In this document: positions 18,568-27,449 of the stretch, one piece after another
Layout: each line of letters begins with the position of its first letter
Numbering within the stretch: the stretch's first letter is position 1
Source: Botryobacter ruber
GTDB taxonomy: Bacteria; Bacteroidota; Bacteroidia; Cytophagales; Hymenobacteraceae
Length of the DNA stretch: 64,000 bases
Reading direction: 5' to 3'
Assembly (NCBI RefSeq): GCF_003347595.2
Contig: NZ_QCZK02000051.1
Coordinates: forward strand, 1 to 64,000
Made by a program: the position numbers and the translations under genes
The notes under the pieces: generated by a model
What the model was told of the DNA's origin: nothing
What the model saw: only the letters and a program-made list of their open reading frames with translations
Database searches by the model: none

Positions 18568-19044
18568 GTGTTACTGTCGCCGATACCACACCTGAAACTA
18601 AGCAAACTTAATCTCCTTTCGCTGGCGCCTGCCCATCGGATGCAGGATGGTGAGCAGTATATTATTCAGACGATGGATAAGAAACTGACGCTAACCAACT
18701 GCCGCGTGATTCTGAAGCACAGGTTCTGGGAGCTGCAGGGTTGCCAGTCTATCAAGCTGGAGGATATCACCAGATGGGAAGTAAAAACCACCGGGAAAGT
18801 GCTTTATTTCGGGCTGAGTCTGCTGGCGGCTTTTATGGTGTACTACAACGACTCCTTTGCCCTGTTCAGCGGTTTTTTCCTGATGCTCTATCTGTTAACG
18901 CGCCACCGCCGCATACATTTATTTTCGGAGAAAACCGTCATGGTGCTTCCGCTGGAAGTAGATGAGTCGCAAATGGGCAGCCTGATCGAACTGGTCCGGC
19001 AGGCAAAAAAAGCCCGGGTAGCGCAGCTCCGAAACGCCCGCTAA
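18568..19044 (+). CDS. Membrane protein with PH-like domain
   Basis: About 158 residues: a first beta-rich part (GEQYIIQTMDKKLTLTNCRVI, then SIKLEDITRWEV) typical of bacterial PH-like (YdbT/bPH) domains, a hairpin of two transmembrane helices (about residues 88-112 here), and a second PH half (IHLFSEKTVMVLPLE). The longest reading begins with GTG at 18568; an ATG at 18640 starts right at the PH domain and may be the true start. Its function is unknown; such proteins are inner-membrane with cytosolic PH folds. Confidence 0.65.
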   Translation: MLLSPIPHLKLSKLNLLSLAPAHRMQDGEQYIIQTMDKKLTLTNCRVILKHRFWELQGCQSIKLEDITRWEVKTTGKVLYFGLSLLAAFMVYYNDSFALFSGFFLMLYLLTRHRRIHLFSEKTVMVLPLEVDESQMGSLIELVRQAKKARVAQLRNAR

Positions 19045-19111
19045 GCCCCCACAGCACCACCTTTGTTGGTACGCCTTGTACCTGTCTTTCTTTTTCCATT
19101 CCTTATTTTTT

Positions 19112-19139
19112 GCTGCACCTGCCACCACAGCCACTGCTC
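19112..19139 (+). repeat. 28-bp intergenic repeat
   Basis: GCTGCACCTGCCACCA followed by CAGCCACTGCTC, between the convergent stops of the PH-like gene (19044) and the peroxidase (19171). Confidence 0.75.
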
Positions 19140-19170
19140 CCAGAAAATGGCTGTAATGTTGCATCTGCGT

Positions 19171-21162
19171 TTAGTACCTGCCTCCTACAGGTCTTTCGTT
19201 TAAGTTTAGCTTTGCCGGGAAGAGCGGCAGGTGGTCTGGCACTGCAGACACTGCTGTCGTATCTGTGAGCGATTCCATAAAAGCAACCAGGTCTTCTTTC
19301 TCCTGCTGCGTCAGGTTGAGTGGCGTATCAGGCAATGTTTGGTTGGGCACCTCCAACCCAATACCGGCCCCTCCGCCCAGGTTATAAAACTCCACCACTT
19401 CTTCCAGTCTTGCAAAAGCGCCGTTGTGCATATAGGGTGCGGTAAGGGCTGCATTCCGTACCGTGGGTGTTTTAAAGGAATGACGGAAAACAGCTGCCGG
19501 TATAATGCCGGCACGCCCGATGTCTGCATCCAGTTCGGCATGTGCAAAATCGGCAGCGGCAGGCACGCCCAGCACTTCCGATTCGCTTTCGGTAAAACGG
19601 GGCGGCACGGTGCCGTTGAAAACAGGCGCGAAATGACAGGTAGCGCAACCGGCTTTTCCCATGAACAGGTTAAAACCCCGTTTGGCCGGTGCGCTTAGCG
19701 CCTCTGTCTGCCCACGCATGTAGCGGTCGAAGGGGGAGTTGAGGGCGGTGAGGCTTTGCACGTAGGCCGCGATGGCTCTGTTGATGGTGTTCACGCTCAG
19801 GCTGCTGTTGGGCGCGTGCGCAAAGGCCTTCCGGAACAGTTTCCGGTAAGTTCTGCTTTGCGCCAGTTTCCGGACAACCTCTTCGTAGTTCCCGTGCAGC
19901 TCATCGGCGTTTGCCACTACATCCGGCACCTGGTCCTGCAGGTAACGGGCGCGTCCGTCCCAGAAGTAAGCGGTACTGTAAACAGCATTGAGCAAGGTAG
20001 GCGAGTTCCGTTTTACCGTTCCATTAAAATCAAATGCGACACTACGGGCACGACCATCAGCAAACGCTTTATCAGGCGCATGGCAGCTGGCACAGGAGCG
20101 CTCGTTATTTGCCGACAGCACCGGGTCGAAGAACAGGAGCTTGCCGAGTGCCACCAGTTCGGGCTGCTGCTCCTTCCGGTCCTGCTTGGCATAATACGCC
20201 GTCTGAAGAAAATCAGGGCTGAACAGGCTGGTGGCGCGGTCGTTTACGGGTTTGGCAACGGATGGCAGCTCATACGCCAGCACCTGTTGCATAGCTGTGA
20301 GCGAGGCGTAAGCCGGATCTGCCAGTTCTTTTATAAAGTACAGGCGGTCGAACGAATCGAAATCCGGGTGCTGCTGCAGGTAACGGATGACCTGCTCCAG
20401 CAACCGGGCTGCTTTTCCAGTCTGTTCTTTTGCCTTGCCGCCAGCTACTTTGTCATATTCTTTTACATTTGCCAGTACGGGTTGTAAAGCTGTCGCTGCA
20501 TTTTCCAGGACATGCACAGTAGCGGGAGCATCAAAACCTGTAATGCCCATGGTCATGACGCGCAGCAGCTCTTCGCGCATACTCTCCAGCACCTGTTTAT
20601 CGGTCAGCGGCTGCTTATATAAACTGTTGGCAAGCAGCGCTGTTTTTTCTTCGAACGTAATCGCCAGCACCACAGCTTCCTTTGCCATGCCCTGAGAAAA
20701 GCTTTCTGCAAACAGCAGTTCCTCCAGCACCTGCAATCCCTCGGGCTGAAAAGTCCCGAAGTTTGGCGTTGAAGACGAAAATGCCTGGTACTCGGCTTTC
20801 TCTACCACCACTTTGGGGATAGGCGCTCCATTGATGTGTTTTGCCAGCTCCGGGTCCAGGTACTCGACCAGGAACTCCACCTGCTTATACGCCTGCTTTA
20901 CTTTTATAAAATCCTGCTGTGCCTGTGCAAGGGTTAGCTGCTCCTGTTCCAGCAACTGCAGCGTTTGCGTTAGCTGCCCCGCCTCCTGCTGCAGGTTTGC
21001 CACATCCTGCATAAATCGTTGCCTGACAGCACCTGCCACCTGCCCCGAAGTTTCGGTCTTTTTAAAGGAGCTTGTCGTTACGCCCAGAAACAGGCAAAGG
21101 CTCAGCAGCAACAGCGATTGCTTCAGATTTATTTTCCGGTTAAACAAACTGTTGAAAATCAT
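19171..21162 (-). CDS. Di-haem cytochrome c peroxidase with long N-terminal helical domain
   Basis: The C-terminal half is a CcpA/MauG-type di-haem peroxidase with haem motifs CASCH at residues 357-361 and CATCH at 506-510, plus the family motif FKTPTVRNAALTAPYMHNG. It would reduce peroxide, or oxidise a substrate, in the periplasm. The first 300 residues after the signal anchor are helical and charged, without haem motifs, reminiscent of the imelysin-like modules seen beside such peroxidases; 663 residues is nearly twice the classical 320-350. It diverges from the PhoX-type gene at 21501, and a shared regulatory interval (21163-21500) carries one 28-bp repeat. Confidence 0.85.
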   Translation of the reverse strand: MIFNSLFNRKINLKQSLLLLSLCLFLGVTTSSFKKTETSGQVAGAVRQRFMQDVANLQQEAGQLTQTLQLLEQEQLTLAQAQQDFIKVKQAYKQVEFLVEYLDPELAKHINGAPIPKVVVEKAEYQAFSSSTPNFGTFQPEGLQVLEELLFAESFSQGMAKEAVVLAITFEEKTALLANSLYKQPLTDKQVLESMREELLRVMTMGITGFDAPATVHVLENAATALQPVLANVKEYDKVAGGKAKEQTGKAARLLEQVIRYLQQHPDFDSFDRLYFIKELADPAYASLTAMQQVLAYELPSVAKPVNDRATSLFSPDFLQTAYYAKQDRKEQQPELVALGKLLFFDPVLSANNERSCASCHAPDKAFADGRARSVAFDFNGTVKRNSPTLLNAVYSTAYFWDGRARYLQDQVPDVVANADELHGNYEEVVRKLAQSRTYRKLFRKAFAHAPNSSLSVNTINRAIAAYVQSLTALNSPFDRYMRGQTEALSAPAKRGFNLFMGKAGCATCHFAPVFNGTVPPRFTESESEVLGVPAAADFAHAELDADIGRAGIIPAAVFRHSFKTPTVRNAALTAPYMHNGAFARLEEVVEFYNLGGGAGIGLEVPNQTLPDTPLNLTQQEKEDLVAFMESLTDTTAVSAVPDHLPLFPAKLNLNERPVGGRY

Positions 21163-21306
21163 AGGGAAAAACTTATGTAGGATTGCTGCAAAAGAAAGAA
21201 ACAGCTGTTACCGTTTTTTTATGCCTGTGTTATCCAATGGTTAACAAATTACTGAGCCGCCCGCCCTCGCCTCCACTGTCCACGCTCAATTTGAGCTACT
21301 TAAATT

Positions 21307-21336
21307 CTGCTGCACCTGCCACCACAGCCTCTGCTG
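21307..21336 (+). repeat. 28-bp intergenic repeat
   Basis: CTGCTGCACCTGCCACCA followed by CAGCCTCTGCTG, close to the family consensus. It lies in the divergent 338-base interval between the peroxidase and PhoX genes. Confidence 0.75.
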
Positions 21337-21500
21337 TTAGGTACAGAGAAAGTAGCCTTTACTTTTACATGATGCGATATAACAAAATCTTTATATAGCC
21401 ACCCGATTGATAATAAACAGGTAAACCTGCGCTAATCTTAAAGTAAACCAGCCTTTGTTGTTTTGTGCATCAAACAAATCATTTAAAAAGCTTAAAAACT

Positions 21501-23171
21501 ATGAGCAAAGTTTACAAAAGCCTGTTCGTTGCTGCAATGGTATCGGCAGGGGCTGTTAGTACTCAGAAAGCTGTTGCACAATCTCAGACTGCAGCCGGCA
21601 GCGGCCTGCCGGCTAAAAACATGATTGGCAGTTTTACTTCGGTAAGACCAACCGGCCAGACAGGCACTGTGGTAATTCCTGCTGAAACGCACACATTCCA
21701 GTTGCTCGCGAAATCAGGTACTACCGCTTACACAACAGGCGCTACCGGTATTATGCCAGGCAACAACGACTTTACAGCCTTTGTCGGCAAAAACGGCAGC
21801 AGCAAAGAAGGTTACCTGGCTATTAACCACGAAAACAACCCGGGTGGCGTTTCCATCCTGGACCTGCACCTGGACGAAGCCTCTAATCAATGGGTGGTAG
21901 ACGCTGTCAGAAAGGTAGATTTCACGCCGCTGGTTAAAACTGACCGTAACTGCTCCGGCGGCATTACCCCCTGGGGAACGGTTATCACGACAGAAGAGTC
22001 CTACAACACCGGCGACGCCAACGGCGATGGTTACCAGGATGTGGGCTGGCAGGTAGAGATCGACCCGGTTTCCGGCAAGATAGTGGATTACGACGGAGAC
22101 GGACAACCCGACAAACTGTGGGCACTGGGCCGCATGAACCACGAGAACATTGCTATTAGCCAGGACCGTGTTACCGTTTACCAAGCCGAAGACGGAGGCA
22201 GCAGCGGCGTGTACAAATTTATCGCTAACCAGCCAGGCAACCTGTCAGAAGGAACACTTTATGTACTGAAGCGCAGCAGCACTGATCCAACAACCGGTGA
22301 ATGGGTGCAGGTACCAAACACCACGCAGGCAGATCGGAACAACACCAGAACCTTAGCTCCTGCCGTAGGCGGCACCAACTGGAGCAGCCCGGAAGATGTT
22401 GAATTTGGCCCGGACGGCAAGATGTACTTCACCTCCAAAGGCACCGGCACTATCTGGCGCTTTAAAGATGAAGGCATGACTGTTTCTGAAATAGAGGCAT
22501 GGGTAACACGCCAGCAGTTCGAGGTAAACTACGGCGAAGGCACACAACTGGAAGACTGGGGAACCGGCATCGACAACCTGACCTTTGACGGCGAAGGCAA
22601 CCTGTGGGCCCTGCAGGATGGCGGCCGCAACAACCTGTGGGTTGTTCGCCCCGACCACACCCCGGCAACTCCGCACCTCGACCTGTTCATGACCACGCCA
22701 CGCGGCTCCGAATCTACGGGTCTTACTTTTTCGCCTGACTTTAAGTACGGTTTTGTATCCCTGCAACACCCCAGCGCAGCGAACACCACTGTCGTAACAG
22801 ATGCCTCAGGACAGGATGTTATCTTCAATAACAGCGCTACCATCGTTTTTGCCCGCAAGCAGTTCCTGGGTAAACAATCCGAAACTACTGCGCAGGCACA
22901 GGCAGCAGCCCAAATGCTGGAAGTGTATCCGAACCCGTTCCAGACAAGCACCAAGGTAAAGGTAACGCTGCCGGCGCAGGCACCTGTGGTACTGGAGGTG
23001 CACGATATGCAGGGCAATGTTATTCAAACGTTGTTCAATGGAAGCATGCCTGCCGGCGCGCACACGTTTAATCTTAGTCCGGCAGCCGGAGCAGGCAACG
23101 CCATGTACCTGGTGCGCCTGCAGGTGAACAATCAGAAAGCAACTACCAGAATTTTACAAACAAACAAATAA
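21501..23171 (+). CDS. PhoX-type alkaline phosphatase, T9SS cargo
   Basis: The protein (556 residues from this start) has a signal peptide (MSKVYKSLFVAAMVSAGAVS) and a DUF839/PhoX propeller: NHENNPGG, CSGGITPWGTVITTEESYN, GRMNHENIAI, YQAEDGGSSGVYKF and WSSPEDVEFGPDGKMYFTSKG are its metal- and phosphate-binding motifs. PhoX enzymes are Ca/Fe-dependent phosphomonoesterases that release phosphate outside the cell. The last 80 or so residues form a T9SS type A sorting domain (EVYPNPFQTSTKVKV...), so it is exported to the surface. An upstream in-frame ATG at 21465 only adds a polar extension before the signal peptide; 21501 is preferred. Confidence 0.88.
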   Translation: MSKVYKSLFVAAMVSAGAVSTQKAVAQSQTAAGSGLPAKNMIGSFTSVRPTGQTGTVVIPAETHTFQLLAKSGTTAYTTGATGIMPGNNDFTAFVGKNGSSKEGYLAINHENNPGGVSILDLHLDEASNQWVVDAVRKVDFTPLVKTDRNCSGGITPWGTVITTEESYNTGDANGDGYQDVGWQVEIDPVSGKIVDYDGDGQPDKLWALGRMNHENIAISQDRVTVYQAEDGGSSGVYKFIANQPGNLSEGTLYVLKRSSTDPTTGEWVQVPNTTQADRNNTRTLAPAVGGTNWSSPEDVEFGPDGKMYFTSKGTGTIWRFKDEGMTVSEIEAWVTRQQFEVNYGEGTQLEDWGTGIDNLTFDGEGNLWALQDGGRNNLWVVRPDHTPATPHLDLFMTTPRGSESTGLTFSPDFKYGFVSLQHPSAANTTVVTDASGQDVIFNNSATIVFARKQFLGKQSETTAQAQAAAQMLEVYPNPFQTSTKVKVTLPAQAPVVLEVHDMQGNVIQTLFNGSMPAGAHTFNLSPAAGAGNAMYLVRLQVNNQKATTRILQTNK

Positions 23172-23192
23172 CAAGTTCATCAAGAGGGTTTT

Positions 23193-23226
23193 AAAAGGCT
23201 ATGGCGCTGTGCCGTAGCCTTTTTCC
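23193..23226 (+). terminator. Rho-independent terminator after phoX
   Basis: AAAAGGCTATGGC pairs with GCCGTAGCCTTTTT around a 5-base loop, with one G-T pair, and runs into T residues. It separates phoX from the LRR gene and rules out a start upstream of 23252 for the latter. Confidence 0.82.
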
Positions 23227-23251
23227 TGTTTTAAATCAGAAGAAATTCACC

Positions 23252-24184
23252 ATGAAACGGTTCATTATTATCGGTCTTTGGATCATCCTCCTGGGGCTGT
23301 TGCAGCAGGTTGCCGCGCAAGCAAGACTACTGACAGAGGCGGAACTTGCTGCAGCCAGCATATACGACAATGTAACGGAGGCCCTGCAGGAAAAGGAGCA
23401 GGTATACCGGCTGAATATCCGGCAACAGAACTACTACAGCTTTACACCAGACCTGTGCGAACTGGTAAACCTGCAGTTTATCAATGCCATGAAAAACAAG
23501 ATCACCACGATTTCCCCAGAAGTAGCCAGGCTGCAACACCTGCAGGAAGTAACCTTCCGGGAGAACGAGCTGGTAGAACTGCCCGCTGCTTTTTATGAAC
23601 TGAAGCACCTGCAGCAAATTGATTTCGGGCACAATCATTTTACAGAACTTAATGCCGGATTTGGTAAGCTGCGAAAGCTCCGGGTGTTGCAGCTCGACGA
23701 AAACAAAATCAGATCTGTTTCGCCCGCAGTAAAGCACATGAAGGGACTGCATGCCCTGAACCTGAACTATAACCACCTGGAAGTACTGCCCGCCGAAATC
23801 GGGAAACTAAAACACCTCCAAACACTGGCACTGAGTCACAACCATTTGCGCGAGCTACCTGCATCAATGGCAAACATGAAAGAACTCCAAACGCTGGCCT
23901 TAGACTTTAACCAGCTGACAGCCCTGCCGGAGCAAATGGGCAAACTGCCGTCTTTGCAGGCCCTGCTGCTGGGGCACAATCAGCTACGAACCATCCCCGA
24001 ACAGCTGACAAAGCTAAGCTCGCTGCAGTTGCTGGACCTCAGCTCCAACCAGCTCACCACACTACCGGCCAACCTGCAACATTTAACAAGTTTACGCACG
24101 CTGCTGCTGGCCGGAAACAACTTCCCAGATGCAGAGAAAGAAAGAATCCGAAAGGCGCTTCCGCAGGCTTTTATACAGTTTTAA
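23252..24184 (+). CDS. Secreted leucine-rich-repeat protein
   Basis: From this ATG the protein is 310 residues: a signal peptide (MKRFIIIGLWIILLGLLQQV, cut near AQA), a capping region, then about ten 23-residue leucine-rich repeats of the form LxxLxxLxLxxNxLxxLPxxI (for example LQTLALSHNHLRELPASMAN and LQLLDLSSNQLTTLPANLQH). LRR proteins bind other proteins; the partner is unknown. No sorting domain is seen, so it is probably periplasmic. A longer reading would begin inside the preceding terminator hairpin and is rejected. Confidence 0.85.
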   Translation: MKRFIIIGLWIILLGLLQQVAAQARLLTEAELAAASIYDNVTEALQEKEQVYRLNIRQQNYYSFTPDLCELVNLQFINAMKNKITTISPEVARLQHLQEVTFRENELVELPAAFYELKHLQQIDFGHNHFTELNAGFGKLRKLRVLQLDENKIRSVSPAVKHMKGLHALNLNYNHLEVLPAEIGKLKHLQTLALSHNHLRELPASMANMKELQTLALDFNQLTALPEQMGKLPSLQALLLGHNQLRTIPEQLTKLSSLQLLDLSSNQLTTLPANLQHLTSLRTLLLAGNNFPDAEKERIRKALPQAFIQF

Positions 24185-24289
24185 AAGTGAGCATCCCTTG
24201 CCTGTGCGGTTAGCTGCCCGTAAAATAAACCCCTGCCGCTTTCGTTCTTTCAGCACAAGCCCCTCCGCAGGCCTAAATAACAGCTGTTG

Positions 24290-24320
24290 TTGGCACAGAT
24301 AAGCTATTTCGCTATATTTA
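24290..24320 (+). promoter_or_regulatory. Promoter for moxR: TTG, 20-base spacer, TATATTTA
   Basis: TTG at 24290-24292 and TATATTTA at 24313-24320 match the Bacteroidota -33/-7 layout apart from the last base of the -7 box. The start would lie about 28 bases downstream at 24348. Confidence 0.5.
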
Positions 24321-24347
24321 GGGGTTTTATCAGACATAACAGGTAGC

Positions 24348-25340
24348 ATGCCAGCAGAAGAATTAGCGTATCAGGAGCGGGTGAAGGCGCACCAGCTTAA
24401 AATAAAACAGGTGTTCAGCGAAGTAGGAAAGGCCGTTGTAGGCCAATCGTATATGGTGAACCGCCTGCTGATAGGCCTTTTTACGGGCGGCCATATTTTG
24501 CTGGAAGGCGTGCCCGGGCTGGCTAAAACCCTTACCATCAACTCGCTTTCCAAAGCGCTGCGGCTCGACTTCCAGCGCATCCAGTTCACGCCCGACCTGC
24601 TGCCCTCCGACCTGATCGGCACCATGATCTACAACCAGAATGCCAGCCGGTTTGAGGTAAAGAAAGGGCCCATCTTCGCCAACCTCATCCTGGCCGACGA
24701 AGTGAACCGCTCGCCGGCCAAGGTGCAGTCGGCGCTGCTGGAGGCCATGCAGGAGAAGCAGGTAACCATCGGCGAAACTACCTTTCAGCTCGACCTGCCT
24801 TTCCTGGTGCTGGCTACGCAGAACCCGGTGGAGCACGAAGGAACGTACCCGCTGCCCGAAGCCCAGGTAGACCGTTTTATGATGAAGGTGTATGTGGATT
24901 ACCCGCAGAAAGCTGACGAGCTGGAGATTATGCGCCGCATGGCCAATATGTCGTTCAACGACAACGTGCGCAAAGTGCTTTCCAAGGAAGATATTTTCAA
25001 TATCCGGAGCGAAATAAACCAGGTGCAGATTTCGGAAACGCTGGAAAAATATATTATCGAGCTGGTGTTTGCCACCCGCCGCCCCGCCGAATACGACCTG
25101 AACGAATTTGCTAATTACATCCAGTTTGGCGTGTCGCCACGCGCCAGCATTGCCCTGAACCGTGCTGCCAAAGCCGTTGCCTATTTCGACGAGCGGGATT
25201 ACGTATTGCCCGAGGATATTAAGGAAGTAGCCTACGATGTGATGAACCACCGCATCATCCTGAATTACGAAGCAGAAGCCGACGGCATCCGGACCAAAGA
25301 TTTTATTGAAGCCATTCTCAGGAAAGTTCCTATCAGCTAA
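24348..25340 (+). CDS. MoxR-family AAA+ ATPase
   Basis: The 330-residue protein shows Walker A GVPGLAKT at residues 54-61, the segment LILADEVNRSPAKVQSALLE (Walker B and following), MQEKQVTIG and the sensor ATQNPVEHEGTYPLPEAQ, all diagnostic of MoxR. These chaperone-like ATPases usually work with von Willebrand A-domain proteins encoded next to them; here no such partner follows, only a repeat-rich gap, so it stands alone. Cytoplasmic. Confidence 0.93.
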   Translation: MPAEELAYQERVKAHQLKIKQVFSEVGKAVVGQSYMVNRLLIGLFTGGHILLEGVPGLAKTLTINSLSKALRLDFQRIQFTPDLLPSDLIGTMIYNQNASRFEVKKGPIFANLILADEVNRSPAKVQSALLEAMQEKQVTIGETTFQLDLPFLVLATQNPVEHEGTYPLPEAQVDRFMMKVYVDYPQKADELEIMRRMANMSFNDNVRKVLSKEDIFNIRSEINQVQISETLEKYIIELVFATRRPAEYDLNEFANYIQFGVSPRASIALNRAAKAVAYFDERDYVLPEDIKEVAYDVMNHRIILNYEAEADGIRTKDFIEAILRKVPIS

Positions 25341-25405
25341 ACCAGGATTTTCAACAACAGCAGCATTCTCTTTTGCAAAGCGTGTACTGAGCTCAGGCTT
25401 ATTTT

Positions 25406-25508
25406 GCTGCTCCTGTCACCACACCTTCACCTCAGCCGCCAACCAGCAGCCGCTGCCACTATTGCACTTTGCTACAGGAGCAGCGGCTGTGGTGACTGCA
25501 GCAGCAGA
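25406..25508. repeat. Inverted pair of 28-bp intergenic repeats
   Basis: A plus-oriented copy (25406-25432, GCTGCTCCTGTCACCACA...) faces a minus-oriented copy (25478-25508, GAGCAGCGGCTGTGGTGAC...). Between them CAGCCGCTGC (from about 25447) adds a second complementary arm to the right copy. It lies downstream of moxR and may act as its transcription end. Confidence 0.7.
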
Positions 25509-25602
25509 CTTTTTTCAGAGCAACACCTTTTCATTCTCTCTGTAAGAGGAGGTATTTACCGGAAATTTAATTTCCGGTCAGGTTTTCTTTTTAAGAAACA
25601 GC

Positions 25603-25800
25603 TCACAGAACAAAGGAAGCTTCCATAAACACACTCGTCAGCACGAGCAGGTGCATATCCGAAAATTTGCTGTAGCACCAGATCCGGAGTTGTGGCCGTT
25701 CTTCTTTTTTCAGGTGTTTCAGGCCTTTTCGCAGCTCTTTCTCAAAAAGCGCTAAATCAAAACTGACCTTCAGCAAAATTGTTTTGGTGTATTCCAACAT
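25603..25800 (-). CDS. Small conserved-type protein, unknown function
   Basis: A 65-residue reading frame starting MLEYTKTILLKVSFD and continuing LFEKELRKGLKHLKKEE...WCYSKF. This pattern is, to my memory, shared by short uncharacterised proteins of Cytophagales; I cannot verify it here. The final 20 residues (after KFSDMHLL) look less typical. It is preceded by AGGATGAAGAGCT before the ATG. Cytoplasmic, helical, highly charged. Confidence 0.55.
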   Translation of the reverse strand: MLEYTKTILLKVSFDLALFEKELRKGLKHLKKEERPQLRIWCYSKFSDMHLLVLTSVFMEASFVL

Positions 25801-25954
25801 AGCTCTTCATCCTTTATTTCTGACATCATTCCAAAGCAGCAATCCGTTACTGGCTTCAGGATTCGATGCAAAGAACGGGTAACCAGGTTACCGTATCATT
25901 TGCCGGATATTATGAATAAGTAACCAAATCGTAGCTTGTTTGCGCCTGGAAAAA

Positions 25955-25988
25955 TAAAAAAAAACCCGCCGAACCGGCGGGCTTTTTG
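25955..25988 (-). terminator. Rho-independent terminator after the beta-helix lipoprotein
   Basis: CCCGCC (25965-25970) pairs with GGCGGG (25976-25981), with extra flanking pairs. On the minus strand it is followed by a long T-run (the A-run 25955-25964). It ends the transcript that includes 26062-27402. Confidence 0.82.
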
Positions 25989-26061
25989 CAGAGTGGGAGA
26001 CTAAGCCACCCTACTACGATTGCAGCATTTATCTCACCCTCATGTTGCAATCAATGCTTTA

Positions 26062-27402
26062 TTAATATGCTGTTGCCTTCGGATCGAAGTTGGCCCAGCC
26101 TGCTGTCCAGTCAGTTGCTCCAAAAGCGCCTACATAATCTACCTGGTCAAAGAAGCTGTCAAGGCCTGTGAAGCTTGGTTCTACTGTTGTAGAAGCCTTC
26201 ACAAAGCCAGGTGTTGCGTTGTAAGCACCATTAATGTTCAACGAAGAAGCATCGTCTAATACAGCGTTTCCTTTAGCAGTGGCGTTATACCAGGTGTTGA
26301 TGTCAAACGTGCTTCCGGATGCAAGTGTAAGTGCTTTGCCAGACGGCGCAGCAATGATGGTATTCTGGATTCTGAAATCGTTGTTTGTCGCGTTCGTCTC
26401 AGTAGCCGAACCGTCGAGCAACAAACCAACCGGGAAGCCCATTACGATGGAGTTGTGCAGCTTTGTCCTGTTGTTGCGACGCAGGTGCAGGGCACGCTTA
26501 AAGTTTGCGTTTGGCGTAGCAGAGGCCCCCAACGGACCGAAAAGCGTTACATTAGAATAAGTTGGAGCAGTGATTGGAGTTGCAGTAGTACCGTCACCAT
26601 CGTTGTCAGACTCGAAGCCGTTAGAGCCGGAAGCGTCCGCTACGTTAGGGTCAGAAATACCGATCAGGTACTGCAGTTTACCAGTATAACCCAAGTCTGT
26701 ATCGAACATATCGTCTACAGTTTTGTAAGCGATCAGGTGCTTTGCGTTTACGGTACCACCGAACCATTCAAAAGAGTCGTCGCCGCTGTAGGATACCTGT
26801 ACATAATCGATGGTTGTACCAGCACCTACGCCACCTAATGTAAGGCCGTTGATCTCGTTGTCTGGCTGGAAAGCGATACCTGGAAACTCGATACGCACGT
26901 ACTTCAGCACACCAGAATTGTCAGCGACATCAGTACCACCGAAATTACGGTCAACACCACCTTCGATTTTAGCACTGGCACCTGCATTTACAGGAGCCTT
27001 ACCCAGGATAATAATACCACCCCAGTCGCCGGCAGAACGCTGACCAGCTGGCTGTGCGGAGGTAAACACGATTGGGTTAGCGGCAGTGCCGTTTGCCATG
27101 ATCTTACCGCCACGCTCTATAATCAGTGTACCTTTTGTTGCCTTGTCACCTTTGATAACAGTACCAGGTTCTATTGTAAGCGTAGCTCCCTCTTTTACAT
27201 ATACAAAACCTTTCAGCATATAGGTAGTACCAGCCTTCATGGTGAAATTCTGTTCAGTTGAGCCAGAAACTACAGTCATGTTGTTTTGCTGCGCAGTAGT
27301 AAACTGTAAGCTTGTTGGTGTGGTGTCTGGCTCATCCTCGTCGCAGCCAAAAAATACTACGGAGAACATGGTTAACAACAGCAGATTAAGTAACTTTTTC
27401 AT
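26062..27402 (-). CDS. Beta-helix-like surface lipoprotein
   Basis: A 446-residue lipoprotein: the signal MKKLLNLLLLTMFSVVFFGC ends in a lipobox cysteine followed by acidic residues (DEDEPD), as in surface-exposed Bacteroidota lipoproteins. The body is rich in short beta turns (GFVYVKEGATLTIEPGTVI, GTLIIERGGKIMANG) typical of parallel beta-helix or right-handed repeat proteins. It lies 47 bases downstream of a TonB-dependent receptor on the same strand, so the two probably form a receptor/surface-lipoprotein pair. The ligand is unknown. Confidence 0.8.
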   Translation of the reverse strand: MKKLLNLLLLTMFSVVFFGCDEDEPDTTPTSLQFTTAQQNNMTVVSGSTEQNFTMKAGTTYMLKGFVYVKEGATLTIEPGTVIKGDKATKGTLIIERGGKIMANGTAANPIVFTSAQPAGQRSAGDWGGIIILGKAPVNAGASAKIEGGVDRNFGGTDVADNSGVLKYVRIEFPGIAFQPDNEINGLTLGGVGAGTTIDYVQVSYSGDDSFEWFGGTVNAKHLIAYKTVDDMFDTDLGYTGKLQYLIGISDPNVADASGSNGFESDNDGDGTTATPITAPTYSNVTLFGPLGASATPNANFKRALHLRRNNRTKLHNSIVMGFPVGLLLDGSATETNATNNDFRIQNTIIAAPSGKALTLASGSTFDINTWYNATAKGNAVLDDASSLNINGAYNATPGFVKASTTVEPSFTGLDSFFDQVDYVGAFGATDWTAGWANFDPKATAY

Positions 27403-27449
27403 AATCGTTTGATAAAAAGTGTTAAAAGGTTTATAAGTTTTGTGATTGG

